In this document: piece by piece, positions 1-9,619 of the stretch
Layout: the number at the start of each line of letters is the position of its first letter
Position numbering within the stretch: position 1 is the first letter of the stretch
Assembly: GCA_002699585.1 (NCBI GenBank)
Contig: PABP01000021.1
Span: 248,001 to 312,000, forward strand
Source of the DNA: Anaerolineaceae bacterium
GTDB lineage: Bacteria > Chloroflexota > Anaerolineae > Aggregatilineales > Phototrophicaceae
DNA: 64,000 nt
Reading direction: 5' to 3'
The notes under the pieces: model-generated
Databases searched by the model: none
Told to the model about the DNA's origin: nothing
What the model saw: only the letters and a program-made list of their open reading frames with translations
Made by a program: the position numbers and the translations under genes

Positions 1-1
1 G

Positions 2-1291
2 TGGGTGACAGGACGAGGTTGGGCGCAGGACTTCTGGCCGGATCGTGCCTTCCCAACAGCGGCTGACCTCGATGCCATCGTGCCGGATCGTCCAGTATAT
101 TTGCAGGCAAAAAGCGGCCATGCAATCTGGGTAAATTCCGTCGCCTTAAAATTGGCAGGTGTCACCGCCGATACATCTGCCCCCGATGGCGGCCAGATTA
201 TTCGTGATGCCGATGGCCAACCCACTGGTATCTTATTGGAAAATGCCATTGATCTCGTTGCCAATCATGTGCCGCCGACGCCACCGGAGCGCCTTGCAGA
301 TATGATGGCTGTCGCCCAGGAACGTGCCCATCGCGCCGGATTGACGGGCTTGCATGATTTCGATGACCCTTCATGCTTGCAAGCGTTGCAAATCTTGCGC
401 GAACGTGGCCAACTAGGGCTGCGTGTGGTCAAACAAATCAACAAAGATTTTCTCCCGGCCGCTTTGACCAGTGGCCTGCGTAGTGGTTTCGGTGATGATT
501 GGCTGCGCATTGGCAACCTCAAGCTGTTCTCTGATGGCGCATTGGGGCCGCGTACCGCGTACATGATCGACCCTTACGAGAATGAACCAGAGAACTACGG
601 TATTTCCGTGTTGGATAAAGAAACGATGGTTGAATTGGCCTCCCAGGCAAGTGCCGCCGGGTTGGCGACCACCATTCACGCCATCGGTGACAAGGCCGTT
701 CACGATGTGCTCGATGTCTTTGAAATTGTTCGTTCGCAAGAAGCGGCCAATGACATTGCGCCATCACAGCGCCGCCATCGTATCGAGCACGTTCAGATCA
801 TCCATCCCGATGACAAACATCGGCTGGCTGAACTCGATATTATTGCCTCTATGCAGCCGATCCATGCCACCTCTGACTGGCAAGTCGCGGATCGCTGGTG
901 GGGGAGCCGCTCAGAGTGGGCCTACAATCCGCGTTTGCAAATCGACCAGGGCGTACATGTGGCGTTTGGCAGCGATTCCCCGATTGAGCCAATCGAACCT
1001 ATGCTCGGCATTCATGCCGCCGTAACGCGCCAGGATAGCCAAAATCAACCTACTGGCGGCTGGTATCCTGATGCTCGCCTGACTGTTGACGAGACTCTGC
1101 GTGGCTTCACCCAGGGGCCAGCATACGCCGCTGGCATGGAAGATAGACTGGGGCAGTTGTCCGAAGGCTTTTATGCTGATCTGGTTGTGCTTGATGCTGA
1201 CCCCTATACCATTGAGCCTGAGGCCCTACGGGAGTTAGGCGTACTGGGTACAATGGTGGGTGGCGATTGGCGCTTTAGCCAACTCGACTAA
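2..1291 (+). CDS. Amidohydrolase family 3 (YtcJ-like), 5' truncated by window edge
   Basis: This is the C-terminal 429 codons or so of a metal-dependent amidohydrolase of the YtcJ/amidohydrolase-3 group. The reading frame is open to the left edge, and the first visible residues (W-V-T-G-R-G-W) match the family's conserved GRGW segment, so the true start and roughly 100 residues, including the N-terminal HxH metal motif, lie outside the window. Visible family marks are K-L-F-S-D-G-A-L-G, the metal-binding IHAIGD and RIEHVQ segments, and FGSDSPIEP near the end, where the last metal Asp sits. The family hydrolyses amides or cyclic amides in the cytosol; the substrate cannot be read from sequence. 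The downstream aminopeptidase starts 34 bases after the stop and may be co-transcribed. Confidence 0.85.
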   Translation, partial: WVTGRGWAQDFWPDRAFPTAADLDAIVPDRPVYLQAKSGHAIWVNSVALKLAGVTADTSAPDGGQIIRDADGQPTGILLENAIDLVANHVPPTPPERLADMMAVAQERAHRAGLTGLHDFDDPSCLQALQILRERGQLGLRVVKQINKDFLPAALTSGLRSGFGDDWLRIGNLKLFSDGALGPRTAYMIDPYENEPENYGISVLDKETMVELASQASAAGLATTIHAIGDKAVHDVLDVFEIVRSQEAANDIAPSQRRHRIEHVQIIHPDDKHRLAELDIIASMQPIHATSDWQVADRWWGSRSEWAYNPRLQIDQGVHVAFGSDSPIEPIEPMLGIHAAVTRQDSQNQPTGGWYPDARLTVDETLRGFTQGPAYAAGMEDRLGQLSEGFYADLVVLDADPYTIEPEALRELGVLGTMVGGDWRFSQLD

Positions 1292-1325
1292 TAGAGAGCA
1301 ATTCCGAAAGGATAAAGGCATCAAA

Positions 1326-2429
1326 ATGGCCGATATAAGACAAGAAAAACTGGCTGATTTGCTGGTCAACTACTCTACTAGCGTGCAGCCTGGGGAATGG
1401 GTTGGGCTATTGGGCACCGCCGAGTCGCTGCCTGTTTTGCGCAAGGTTTATGAAGCGGTCCTCACGGCGGGTGGCTATCCCAGCTTAATGTTATCCGACG
1501 AATACATGGATCGCGCTTTTTATCGCTTGGCCAATGACCAGCAAGTCGCTTGGTTGGACCCGGCCCTGACCCGTTACTACGAAGAAGCTGATGTTTACAT
1601 TCGGGTGATGGGCACATCCAATACCCGTGCTATGACCAATATCGCTGCGAAACGGGTCCAGAAAACTCGCGCCGCGCGCCGCTACTGGCTGGATACGCGC
1701 CTGTCGCGCTCAGCAGAGGGGACCTTCAAATGGGTAGGGACATATTTCCCGACTGAGGCCAGCGCCCAGGAAGCGAACATGAGCCTGGAAGAGTACGAAG
1801 AATTTTTGTATGGCGCGTGCTTCTGTGATCATGATGACCCGGCAGCCGAGTGGGGCAAGCTCAGTGCTATGCAGCAAGAAAAAGTCGATTATTTAGTCGG
1901 CAAAAAGCATGTCAAATTGCAGGGTCCCAACATCGACTTGGAACTCAGCATTGATGGTCGTACATTTATTAATAGCGATGGCAAACGCAACATGCCGAGT
2001 GGCGAAATTTTCACGGGGCCAGTCGAAGACAGCGTCAATGGCTGGGTGCGCTTCTCGTTCCCTAGCATCGTCAGCGGACGCGCTGTCAGCGGCATCGAAC
2101 TGCGTTTTGAAGAGGGCAAAGTTGTAGAAGCCTCAGCAGAGCAAAACGAAGATTTGCTATACGCGCAGCTCGATACGGATTCACGCTCGCGCTATCTCGG
2201 TGAATTTGCAATCGGTACCAACTTTGGCATTGATCGTTTCACGGGCAATATCCTGTTTGATGAAAAGATCGGTGGCACGGTGCATATGGCCATTGGTAAA
2301 GGTTACCCGGAAACAGGCAGCAAGAACGATAGCGCTGTTCACTGGGATATGATCTGTGACATGCGTGAAGACAGTACGATTCATGTCGATGGTGACCTGT
2401 TTTACAAGAATGGCGCGTTTGAATCCTAA
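1326..2429 (+). CDS. M29 family aminopeptidase (thermophilic aminopeptidase/AmpS-like)
   Basis: A 367-residue protein matching the usual length of M29 metallo-aminopeptidases, which remove N-terminal residues from peptides in the cytosol using a two-metal site. The N-terminal half has the family pattern around L-L-G-T-A-E-S-L-P. The C-terminal half carries the metal and catalytic residues: Glu in GEIFTGPVEDS, Glu in L-G-E-F-A-I-G-T-N, His in GTVHMAIG, a Tyr shortly after, and the H-W-D motif near residue 345. An upstream in-frame start exists inside the previous gene, but the ATG at 1326 is preferred because the protein then begins MADIRQEKL as in relatives and GGATAAAGG lies just upstream. 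An intrinsic terminator follows. Confidence 0.85.
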   Translation: MADIRQEKLADLLVNYSTSVQPGEWVGLLGTAESLPVLRKVYEAVLTAGGYPSLMLSDEYMDRAFYRLANDQQVAWLDPALTRYYEEADVYIRVMGTSNTRAMTNIAAKRVQKTRAARRYWLDTRLSRSAEGTFKWVGTYFPTEASAQEANMSLEEYEEFLYGACFCDHDDPAAEWGKLSAMQQEKVDYLVGKKHVKLQGPNIDLELSIDGRTFINSDGKRNMPSGEIFTGPVEDSVNGWVRFSFPSIVSGRAVSGIELRFEEGKVVEASAEQNEDLLYAQLDTDSRSRYLGEFAIGTNFGIDRFTGNILFDEKIGGTVHMAIGKGYPETGSKNDSAVHWDMICDMREDSTIHVDGDLFYKNGAFES

Positions 2430-2477
2430 GCCCATAAGCCGGATTGTTTGGTCCGTTTTGGCTCTCGCAAATATAAG

Positions 2478-2507
2478 CTCCTGTTCCCAATCGGGCGGGA
2501 GTTTTTT
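2478..2507 (+). terminator. Intrinsic terminator after the M29 aminopeptidase
   Basis: The arm CTCCTG pairs with CGGGAG (one T-G wobble), then CCC pairs with GGG after a TT bulge, with the loop AATC. The stem is followed by six T residues. It ends the amidohydrolase-aminopeptidase unit. Confidence 0.75.
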
Positions 2508-2586
2508 CGTTTTATAGGGTGATGGCTTGTCTTTGTGATTAACGCTAACGTTAGCCAGTAGACTATACAAGAGTATTCATTTTGTA

Positions 2587-3783
2587 ATGGGAACGATTGT
2601 GCGCAAATTAGGCCTGGCTGCCACTCTTGTTGTCGCTATCCTGCTCCTTGCTATGGCGATGAACGCTATCATCATCCCGAATGTGGCCTTCACGGATTAC
2701 TACCCAATTCATGATGGCTGCAATTTTATGTACCAGGGAACATCACCCTATGAGGAGTTTGTCACTGCTGATTTCCAGGCGAAGGTGCTGGCAATTACGC
2801 CAAACTATGATCCTTCTATAGATGCGTATCGCTTTCCCTATCCGGCCCATATTTGTCTGATTTTAAGTCCCATTCTCATTCTGCCTTATAATGTTGCGGC
2901 GCCGTTATGGATGGCTGCCAACTTGTTGCTGTTGTTGATTTTGCCCCTGGTGTTTGTCAAAGGGGTAGTTGGGCGATCTCTTAGTATAGGCATGTTGCTA
3001 ACTTTGATCGCTCTCACGCTATTTGGCTGGCGCTATAGCCTCATCCTCGTGGTATTGGCGCAGTTCACCGGTCTGATCCTGGCTGGTGCCGTGCTGGCAA
3101 TATGGGCGCTGCTGAGGCAGAGAACGTGGATATTAACTTTTGCAATCCTAATCCTTGTCCTTCGGCCAGAATCAGCTATCTTGGCGATAATCCTGCTTCT
3201 TTTGGCTTTGCGAGATCGACAATTTCCCCTCCTGGTTCAGGTCTCGTTCTTATTGGTTGTGGCCTATGTTTTGGCCAGTCTGTTTGCGGGTTTCAAATGG
3301 CCGCTAGAATTTATCGACAGAGTATTTGAATACACAACCTATCGAACGAATGCCGCCACCTGGCTGCCGACGCTCTATGGCCTGCCGAGTTTGTTAGTGA
3401 CATTTGCCCTGTCCGGGACAGCTATAGCCTTATACGTAAAAGCACTCGCCCGACTATCCCGTGAAGAGGGCATCATCTGGGGGAGTGCCTTGTCAATGCT
3501 TCTGATTTTGCTATTTATGCCACAAACCAACATTTATACATTGGTCTATGCGCTGCCCGTAATTTATTTGCTAATGACATCAGGGAACGCGGTACTCAAG
3601 ATGTACATATTGACCGTGAGCCTTGTTGTACCCTGGGTCTATGCTTCTTTGGGCGCGTTTCCACAGGGAACCGACCAACTGCTACTCCCTTTGCTGTTGC
3701 TAGCTGGTTTCATGCTCCATGGATTCCAGACAGGATTTACTAGCACAGACCAACCGACGATAGATCGTTCATTAGGAACCTAA
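2587..3783 (+). CDS. Polytopic membrane protein, GT87-like (GT-C fold) glycosyltransferase candidate
   Basis: A 398-residue protein that is hydrophobic along nearly its whole length, with about ten membrane segments and one long extracytoplasmic loop after the first. The loop (residues about 30-85) holds D-Y-Y-P-I-H-D and the Y-R-F-P-Y-P-A motif just before the second helix, an arrangement typical of polyprenyl-phosphate-dependent GT87/DUF2029 mannosyltransferases. That would place it in lipid-linked sugar transfer on the outer face of the membrane; donor and acceptor are unknown. No clear ribosome binding site is seen before the ATG at 2587. Its last 12 bases overlap the 3' end of the convergent uvrB gene. 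Confidence 0.55.
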   Translation: MGTIVRKLGLAATLVVAILLLAMAMNAIIIPNVAFTDYYPIHDGCNFMYQGTSPYEEFVTADFQAKVLAITPNYDPSIDAYRFPYPAHICLILSPILILPYNVAAPLWMAANLLLLLILPLVFVKGVVGRSLSIGMLLTLIALTLFGWRYSLILVVLAQFTGLILAGAVLAIWALLRQRTWILTFAILILVLRPESAILAIILLLLALRDRQFPLLVQVSFLLVVAYVLASLFAGFKWPLEFIDRVFEYTTYRTNAATWLPTLYGLPSLLVTFALSGTAIALYVKALARLSREEGIIWGSALSMLLILLFMPQTNIYTLVYALPVIYLLMTSGNAVLKMYILTVSLVVPWVYASLGAFPQGTDQLLLPLLLLAGFMLHGFQTGFTSTDQPTIDRSLGT

Positions 3784-5808
3784 CAGCAGGTCGCCATCAG
3801 CCCCAGCTTTTTCTGCCAAGGTGCCGCGCAGCTCAAATACCTGATCGCGCAGTGCCGCTGCTTTCTCGAACTCAAGCGACTGGGCCGCTTTCTTCATTTC
3901 GCTTTCCAACTCTTTGATCATCTTATGCAGACGATCTTTGGGTAGGGCGTGCATGTCGATGGCCACCGCGCCTTCGGGCACATCATCCTGAACGATGTCA
4001 TCTGTCATCATTGTACGGACCCGGTCTGTCAGGTCACGCACCTCTTTGATAATCGATTTGGGTTCGATGCCGTGTTCTTTGTTATACGCTTCTTGAATCG
4101 CGCGACGACGATTTGTCTCATCAATGGCGCGTTCCATACTGCCCGTGATCTTGTCCGCATACATAATAACGCGGCCTTCCAGGTGACGAGCGGCACGGCC
4201 AATTGTCTGGATGAGGGCGCTATCACTGCGCAAGAAGCCTTCCTTGTCAGCATCCATGATTGCTACCAGGCTGACTTCTGGCAGGTCGAGGCCTTCACGC
4301 AGCAGGTTGATGCCCACAACCACGTCATAGACGCCCATACGTAGGTCGCGTAAAATTTCGACACGTTCAATTGTGTCGATTTCCGCATGCAGATACTGGC
4401 CGCGAATCCCCATTTCGTTGAGGTAGCCTGCCATTTCTTCCGCCATACGCTGCGTCAATGTGGTGACCAATACGCGCTGCTTGTTTTTTACGCGCAAGGC
4501 GATTTCTTGCAGTAGGTCATCCACCTGACGCTCAATCGGACGGACTTCCACTTGCGGATCGAGAATGCCTGTCGGACGAATGATCTGTTGGACGACGTGT
4601 GTGCTGACTTCTTTCTCATACGGTCCAGGTGTCGCAGTAGTATAGATAACCTGGTTCATCCGTTCTTCGATCTCGTCGAACTTCAGTGGACGGTTATCCA
4701 TAGCGCTTGGCAGCCGGAACCCATATTCGACCAACGTCGTCTTACGCTGACGGTCGCCATTGTACATGCCGCGCAACTGAGGCACGGTCATATGGCTTTC
4801 ATCGATGACCATCAAATAGTCGGGAGGTAAGTAATCCAGAAGGGTAAATGGTGCGCTTCCTGCTGGGCGACGGTCGAAATGGCGACTATAGTTTTCCACA
4901 CCGCTGGTGTAACCGACTTCACGTAGCATATCCAGATCGTATCGAATACGCTGTTCGAGCCGTTGTGCTTCGACCAGCTTGTCTTCTTTGCGGAAGTAAG
5001 CGAGCTGTTCTTCTAGTTCCGTTTCAATATCGTGGATTGCCTGCTGGACGGTTTCATCGTTGGTGATGTACTCACGCGATGGGAAGATCGTCAGCTTGGG
5101 ATGCTGCGCCAGCAATTCACCTGTAAAGGGGTCAAACTCGGTGATGCGCTCGATGTCATCGCCGAACATTTGCAGCCGATAGGCTGTCTGACTGTAACCG
5201 GGGACGATTTCCAGTGTATCGCCGCGCACCCGGAACGAACCGCGCTTCAAGACCTGATCATTACGTGAATACTGAATTCGCACCAGATCGCGCAAAATAC
5301 GATCACGAGAAATGGACATGCCTACTTCGAGTCCGACCGATGCATTCTTCCAGTTTTGAGGATCGCCTAGTCCATATATACACGACACCGACGCCACAAT
5401 AATGACATCCTGCCGCGAAAACAGCGATGCTGAGGTTGATAAGCGCAGCCGCTCAATCTGCTCATTGATCTGGGTCTGCTTCTCGATAAACAGGTCATAA
5501 CGCGGCACATACGCTTCTGGCTGATAATAATCATAGTAGCTAACGAAGTACTCAACCGCGTTGTTGGGGAAGATCTCTTTGAATTCCGCGAACAACTGTG
5601 CAGCTAGCGTTTTGTTATGGGCCAACACGATAGTCGGCTTTTGGGTCTTCTCAATGACGTTAGCGATGGTAAATGTTTTACCCGTGCCGGTCGCGCCCAA
5701 CAACGTCTGATGTTTGACGCCTGCATCAATATTTTGGATAAGCTCTGGGATGGCTGTGACCTGGTCGCCAGTCGGCTGATACGGCGTTTGAATCTTGAGT
5801 TCAGGCAT
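3772..5808 (-). CDS. uvrB: Excinuclease ABC subunit B
   Basis: A 678-residue UvrB of normal length. UvrB takes damaged DNA from UvrA2, verifies the lesion with its beta-hairpin and recruits UvrC for incision in nucleotide excision repair. Seen in order: Walker A GATGTGKT at residues 38-45, the Tyr-rich beta-hairpin segment [11 protein letters not shown] near residue 92, the DEAD-like box D-E-S-H, helicase motifs V and VI ([23 protein letters not shown]), and a C-terminal UVR domain ([12 protein letters not shown]) that binds UvrC. It stands alone, reading toward the left, with an SOS-type operator just before its start codon. The 3' end overlaps the convergent GT87-like gene by 12 bases. Confidence 0.98.
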   Translation of the reverse strand: MPELKIQTPYQPTGDQVTAIPELIQNIDAGVKHQTLLGATGTGKTFTIANVIEKTQKPTIVLAHNKTLAAQLFAEFKEIFPNNAVEYFVSYYDYYQPEAYVPRYDLFIEKQTQINEQIERLRLSTSASLFSRQDVIIVASVSCIYGLGDPQNWKNASVGLEVGMSISRDRILRDLVRIQYSRNDQVLKRGSFRVRGDTLEIVPGYSQTAYRLQMFGDDIERITEFDPFTGELLAQHPKLTIFPSREYITNDETVQQAIHDIETELEEQLAYFRKEDKLVEAQRLEQRIRYDLDMLREVGYTSGVENYSRHFDRRPAGSAPFTLLDYLPPDYLMVIDESHMTVPQLRGMYNGDRQRKTTLVEYGFRLPSAMDNRPLKFDEIEERMNQVIYTTATPGPYEKEVSTHVVQQIIRPTGILDPQVEVRPIERQVDDLLQEIALRVKNKQRVLVTTLTQRMAEEMAGYLNEMGIRGQYLHAEIDTIERVEILRDLRMGVYDVVVGINLLREGLDLPEVSLVAIMDADKEGFLRSDSALIQTIGRAARHLEGRVIMYADKITGSMERAIDETNRRRAIQEAYNKEHGIEPKSIIKEVRDLTDRVRTMMTDDIVQDDVPEGAVAIDMHALPKDRLHKMIKELESEMKKAAQSLEFEKAAALRDQVFELRGTLAEKAGADGDLLLGS

Positions 5809-5829
5809 GGGGCAAACCTCACGAAATGA

Positions 5830-5855
5830 GAACGTTCGTTCGATACCTGATTATA
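5830..5855 (-). promoter_or_regulatory. uvrB -10 element and SOS (LexA) box
   Basis: Positions 5830-5841 read GAAC-GTTC-GTTC, an exact match to the GAAC-N4-GTTC core of the LexA (DinR) box of Bacillus-type bacteria. On the minus strand a perfect TATAAT lies at 5850-5855, so the box falls at about the transcription start, 22 bases before the uvrB ATG. No convincing -35 was found. uvrB is a classic SOS gene, which makes a LexA operator here credible. By chance the 8-base core is expected about once per 65 kb. Confidence 0.65.
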
Positions 5856-6016
5856 CCGCAAACCCGTCAGATGAGTAGCTTAAAATCCAAATAAACAGGT
5901 ACATATACATGTGGTTTTGCCCTTCGGAATGAGACGACTTCAAAGAGGTCTTGCTATGCTAAAATACGCGCTCTATTGGAAACATCATAGATTCCCAAAA
6001 CCCGTGACTCTGACCG

Positions 6017-6045
6017 TTGACACTGCTCCCTCCGACTGATACTAT
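6017..6045 (+). promoter_or_regulatory. Promoter of the tRNA pair
   Basis: A perfect -35 TTGACA (6017-6022), 17-base spacer and -10 TACTAT (6040-6045) place the start about 5 bases before the first tRNA. TATACT at 6043-6048 is an alternative -10 with a longer spacer. Confidence 0.6.
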
Positions 6046-6056
6046 ACTCGCCGTAA

Positions 6057-6128
6057 TGCGGGGTAGAGCAGTGGCAGCTCGTCGGGCTCATAACCCGGAG
6101 GTCGGAGGTTCGAATCCTCCCCCCGCGA
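6057..6128 (+). tRNA. Initiator tRNA-fMet (anticodon CAT)
   Basis: A full cloverleaf: acceptor GCGGGG/CCCCGC, D arm GAGC/GCTC, anticodon stem ending in the three consecutive G-C pairs (GGG/CCC) diagnostic of bacterial initiators, loop CTCATAA with anticodon CAT, and T arm GGAGG-TTCGAAT-CCTCC. The first position is T facing G rather than a Watson-Crick pair, as expected for an initiator that must avoid EF-Tu, although most bacteria have C facing A. The D loop is slightly short. CCA is not encoded (ACA follows). Confidence 0.92.
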
Positions 6129-6135
6129 CAATCAA

Positions 6136-6212
6136 GGTGATATAGCTCAGCTGGTTAGAGCGCTTCACTCATAATGAAGAGGTCCCTGGTTCAAGTCCAG
6201 GTATCACCACCA
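6136..6212 (+). tRNA. tRNA with anticodon CAT: elongator Met or Ile2
   Basis: A complete 77-nt tRNA including an encoded CCA: acceptor GGTGATA/TATCACC, D arm with GCTC/GAGC, anticodon stem CTTCA/TGAAG with loop CTCATAA, and T arm CCTGG-TTCAAGT-CCAGG. The anticodon CAT with no initiator signature means either elongator tRNA-Met or tRNA-Ile2, whose C34 is changed to lysidine by TilS. The sequence alone does not settle this. It lies 7 bases after the initiator tRNA and is probably on the same transcript. Confidence 0.92.
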
Positions 6213-6215
6213 AAC

Positions 6216-6238
6216 AAAGGCCCGTCAGCGGCCTTTTT
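6216..6238 (+). terminator. Intrinsic terminator after the tRNA pair
   Basis: AAAGGCC and GGCCTTTTT form a stem with the loop CGTCAGC directly behind the second tRNA. The A and T flanks let it act in both directions, so it may also serve lysA, which ends 30 bases further on the other strand. Confidence 0.8.
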
Positions 6239-6267
6239 GCTTTTATGCCCCCGGCGCTCTCCTGGCG

Positions 6268-7512
6268 CTATTCCTCTTGCTTAACCAGATCATCCCAGGT
6301 TTCCCGTCGCCGAGCAATCGACCATTGGCTGTCATCAACATCGACAACGACTTCTGCTGGCCGAGGACGTGCATTATAGGTACTGGCCATCACCATGCCA
6401 TAAGCACCCGCAGTCAAAATCGCCAACAGATCACCATGTTTGAGGTCGATGGGTAATGCAACTTCTTGTGACAGAATATCCGTTGACTCGCATACCGGGC
6501 CGACAACCTGCGTTGGCACAGTCGCGGCGGATGTTTGCTTAATGGGCACAATATGGTGATAAGCTTGATATAGGGCGGGTCGAATCAGTTCGGTCATGCT
6601 GGCATCGACAATAGCGATGCGTTGCCCAGCTTGCTCTTTGACATACAGTACCCGTGTTATCAATACACCTGCATCAGCGATGATCGACCGTCCCGGTTCC
6701 ATAAAGACTGTATAGGGTTGCAGAGTGGGCGCGATCAGCGCTGCGAACTGCTCGATATCGGGTAGCTGCTCATCAGGTCGATAGGCAACCGGGATGCCGC
6801 CGCCGATATTCACTGTCTGAATATCTGGATAGGGGCGGATGAGGTCGATAGCACTTTGCAGCGCTTGTAAGGTCGCCTGAGTATCCTGTAACTGGCTGCC
6901 GATATGTAAATGAATGCCAGCGAACCGCAAATTTGCATATTTTGTCTGATTCTGGAGAATGTCACGGATGATAGCTACACTCAGCCCGAATTTGGCCGTG
7001 CCATGCCCAGTAGCGATATGGTGATGCGTGTTGGCTTTCACATCTGGATTCAGTCGCATCGCAATTTTCACTGACGACACGCCTGCCGCCTGCGCTTGCT
7101 GGTTGATGATGTCTAGCTCATCGACATTTTCCACATTGAACCAGCCGACGCCATTTTCCAGGGCATACCGAATATCCTCTGGTGTTTTGCCGACCCCCGC
7201 AAAGACGATGTCCTCGCCCTTTGCTCCCGCCTTCAACGCTCGGAAAAATTCACCGCCGCTGACAACATCCACGCCCGCACCAGCTTTGATAAGCGCCCTG
7301 AGCACGGCCAGGTTGCCGTTGGCTTTGACGCTGTAATGGATATGCGGTTGTATCGCCTCGAACTGCGCTTTGATCTGCGCATAATTGCTTAGCGCTCTCG
7401 GCAAGCTATAGATATAGGTTGGTGTGCCAACCTCGTCTATGATTGTGCTGATGGCATGCTGATCGACCGTTAGCTGGCCATCGTGATAGGTAATGGATGT
7501 ATTGAGAACCAT
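6268..7512 (-). CDS. lysA: Diaminopimelate decarboxylase
   Basis: A 414-residue fold-type III PLP enzyme that decarboxylates meso-diaminopimelate to L-lysine, the last step of lysine synthesis. The PLP lysine is in H-Y-S-V-K-A-N near residue 63. The H-I-G-S-Q-L barrel motif, the glycine-rich phosphate site N-I-G-G-G-I-P, E-P-G-R-S-I and the inter-subunit G-P-V-C-E-S-T-D motif all fit. The normal Y-E-M-x-N near the C-terminus appears as M-A-S-T-Y-N-A-R-P-R-P. It is monocistronic between the tRNA pair and the divergent dynamin genes. Its 5' leader carries a 7-bp hairpin with a GAAA loop but no lysine riboswitch. Aspartokinase, the pathway entry, is 42 kb away. Confidence 0.93.
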   Translation of the reverse strand: MVLNTSITYHDGQLTVDQHAISTIIDEVGTPTYIYSLPRALSNYAQIKAQFEAIQPHIHYSVKANGNLAVLRALIKAGAGVDVVSGGEFFRALKAGAKGEDIVFAGVGKTPEDIRYALENGVGWFNVENVDELDIINQQAQAAGVSSVKIAMRLNPDVKANTHHHIATGHGTAKFGLSVAIIRDILQNQTKYANLRFAGIHLHIGSQLQDTQATLQALQSAIDLIRPYPDIQTVNIGGGIPVAYRPDEQLPDIEQFAALIAPTLQPYTVFMEPGRSIIADAGVLITRVLYVKEQAGQRIAIVDASMTELIRPALYQAYHHIVPIKQTSAATVPTQVVGPVCESTDILSQEVALPIDLKHGDLLAILTAGAYGMVMASTYNARPRPAEVVVDVDDSQWSIARRRETWDDLVKQEE

Positions 7513-7531
7513 CGGGCTAAACCTGTTCTAT

Positions 7532-7549
7532 GACGTTGTTTCCAACGTC
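7532..7549 (-). other. Small stem-loop in the lysA leader
   Basis: On the minus strand GACGTTG-GAAA-CAACGTC forms a perfect 7-bp stem with a GNRA-type tetraloop, ending 20 bases before the lysA start codon. It could stabilise the mRNA or be a protein site; no U-tract follows in the lysA direction. Role unknown. Confidence 0.35.
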
Positions 7550-7703
7550 GTTTTGATACTTCTCGGCTAAGATGAAGCTATAGTGTAGGATGCTCGTTAG
7601 CGTATGACGAGTGTTTGTTTTAGGTTACATGCGTGGGGATTGTGCACACGTACAAACCACGCTATGCTTTTTCAAATCACGAATTTTATGATTCACTCAG
7701 TAG

Positions 7704-9578
7704 ATGGGTAGGCTTAACTTGGCAACGAGTGCAGAAAATCGACTTTTGCAGGATTACGAAGCACTGCGTCGGCGCGAGTACATGCTCATTGATGACCTCC
7801 TTGACGTACTGCCCAAAATCGAAAAGCTGGGCGAAGAACGGGTGGGGCAGGTGCGTGATGCCATGTTCCATGCCGATCATCCCTTTTTGATGGTCTTTGT
7901 CGGTCCCTTCAGTTCCGGTAAATCGAGCTTGATTAACGCGCTGCTTGGCGCGGATTCCTTGCTCAAGATTGGTCCGACGCCGACGACAGATCGCATCAGT
8001 ATTTTACGCTGGGGCGACGAACCCCAGGATATGAGTTCAGGTAGCCGCGTGGATACGGTCTTTTATCCATCACCGTTGCTGCGTAAAGTGAGCTTTGTGG
8101 ATACCCCCGGCCTGGAATCGGTCTTCAAGCATCATGAAGAGACGACGCGTAACTTCTTGCATCGTAGTGATGTGGTCATGTTGGTCATGCTGGCAACCCA
8201 GGCCATGACCCAGGCCAATATCAACTACATGAAGACCCTGCGCGAATACGGCAAGAAGATTCTTATCGTCATCAACCAGGCCGATTTGCTCAGCGAGGAA
8301 GAGCGCGATACCGTTCGCCAGTATGTCAAAGATCAGACACGCGACAATCTAGGCATTGAAACACCCATCTGGATGGTGAGCGCCAAGCAAGGGATGGCGG
8401 CTCGTAGTGGTGGCAGCTTTGATGAAGCACTCTGGCATCAGAGTGGTATGCAGCAGTTCGAGGATTACATTGAGAAGCAGCTTAGTGACGCTGATCGCCT
8501 GCGCCAGAAGTTACAGACGCCCTTGCAGATCGTCCAGAATGCACATGGTGCGGCCCTTGAAGCCGTCCGTGATAACCAAACGACTTTCGATCAGTATCGC
8601 AGCATTGGCGATAACATCGACCATCAACTATCTTCACAAAAACGTGCCCAGGACAAAGCCGTCCGCGAGGCCATGGCTGAAGTCGAAGGTAAATTCAAAG
8701 ACAGTGCCGACCGCAGTGGCGAAGCTTTCAATGACGTGTTCCGCATGGGGCGTGCATTGCCATCTTTTGGTGGCGGCATTATGGAGCTATTCGGCATCGC
8801 TCGGCTGTTCCGCCGTAATGACCAACCCACCTATATGGAACAGGCATTTCGCCAGCATAAAGTCTTTGAACCCATTGACCAGCTCCCAGAAGTGGTCGAT
8901 AAGCTTGCACCCCGCCTGGAAGGGCAGGATATGCAAGACATTGACAATATGGTTAGCTATGGCCAGCGAGAAATGCAGCAACTACCCAATGAACTCAGCG
9001 ATAAGATCATCGGCAAGATTCAGGCGCCCACGACTTACGACCGCGATGCTTTGCTGGATCTGCGTGATTCCCTGGATTTGATCGAAGACGAAGCCCGCAT
9101 TATCGAAACGGAAAAGGTCGAGCTTGCGCGCCGTAACACGCTCCTTTACCTGGCTATCTGGGAACTCGTGACCATTATTTTACTTATCGCGCTTTTTAGT
9201 GCCTGGGGTGCGTTAGATGCCGCCAGTGATTTGCCAATCAATATCATTGCACTGTTGATCTTGCTGGCAGCCCTTGTGGGTGGCTTTGCGGCATTGCCCC
9301 TGCGTGGACGTATGCTCCATGTGCAGCACGCCAACCGCCTGAATAAACTCCAGGCTCGCTATATCGAAATTTTGCGCCAAGCAGCCGCCAAGCAAGTCGA
9401 ATACGGCATGCAGTTGCGCCGCGATGCCATCGCGCCCTTAACCCGGCTGGTGGAAGCACAAGCTGCTATCCAGGATGAGCAAATGTCTCATCTAAAGGAA
9501 GCGGAGCAGGAAATCCAAAAGCTGGAGTCTGAACTCAATGCATTTGGTAAGCGTAAACTGCTCGGAATCTCTCTGTAG
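7704..9578 (+). CDS. Bacterial dynamin-like GTPase, first of a tandem pair
   Basis: A 624-residue large GTPase of the dynamin superfamily. Seen: P-loop GPFSSGKS (residues 67-74), switch threonines in P-T-P-T-T-D (91-96), G3 DTPG (133-136), G4 NQAD (191-194), a long alpha-helical middle region, two adjacent membrane helices at about 480-530, and a coiled-coil C-terminus. This matches bacterial dynamin-like proteins, which bind GTP and remodel or fuse membranes, often as hetero-oligomers of two neighbouring paralogues. The next gene is such a partner, 41 bases downstream. Start choice is uncertain: ATG 7704 has no good ribosome site, whereas TTG at 7719 has GGTAGG six bases before it. The lysA gene is divergent. 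Confidence 0.85.
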   Translation: MGRLNLATSAENRLLQDYEALRRREYMLIDDLLDVLPKIEKLGEERVGQVRDAMFHADHPFLMVFVGPFSSGKSSLINALLGADSLLKIGPTPTTDRISILRWGDEPQDMSSGSRVDTVFYPSPLLRKVSFVDTPGLESVFKHHEETTRNFLHRSDVVMLVMLATQAMTQANINYMKTLREYGKKILIVINQADLLSEEERDTVRQYVKDQTRDNLGIETPIWMVSAKQGMAARSGGSFDEALWHQSGMQQFEDYIEKQLSDADRLRQKLQTPLQIVQNAHGAALEAVRDNQTTFDQYRSIGDNIDHQLSSQKRAQDKAVREAMAEVEGKFKDSADRSGEAFNDVFRMGRALPSFGGGIMELFGIARLFRRNDQPTYMEQAFRQHKVFEPIDQLPEVVDKLAPRLEGQDMQDIDNMVSYGQREMQQLPNELSDKIIGKIQAPTTYDRDALLDLRDSLDLIEDEARIIETEKVELARRNTLLYLAIWELVTIILLIALFSAWGALDAASDLPINIIALLILLAALVGGFAALPLRGRMLHVQHANRLNKLQARYIEILRQAAAKQVEYGMQLRRDAIAPLTRLVEAQAAIQDEQMSHLKEAEQEIQKLESELNAFGKRKLLGISL

Positions 9579-9619
9579 CCCGTTTGGGTTCTTATGTCAT
9601 GCGAGGAAGGTAGAAAACT

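Noticed and set aside
7513-7703. Possible lysine riboswitch before lysA
   Set aside because: The leader is too short and lacks the five-helix lysine-box core; only a small GAAA-loop hairpin is present.
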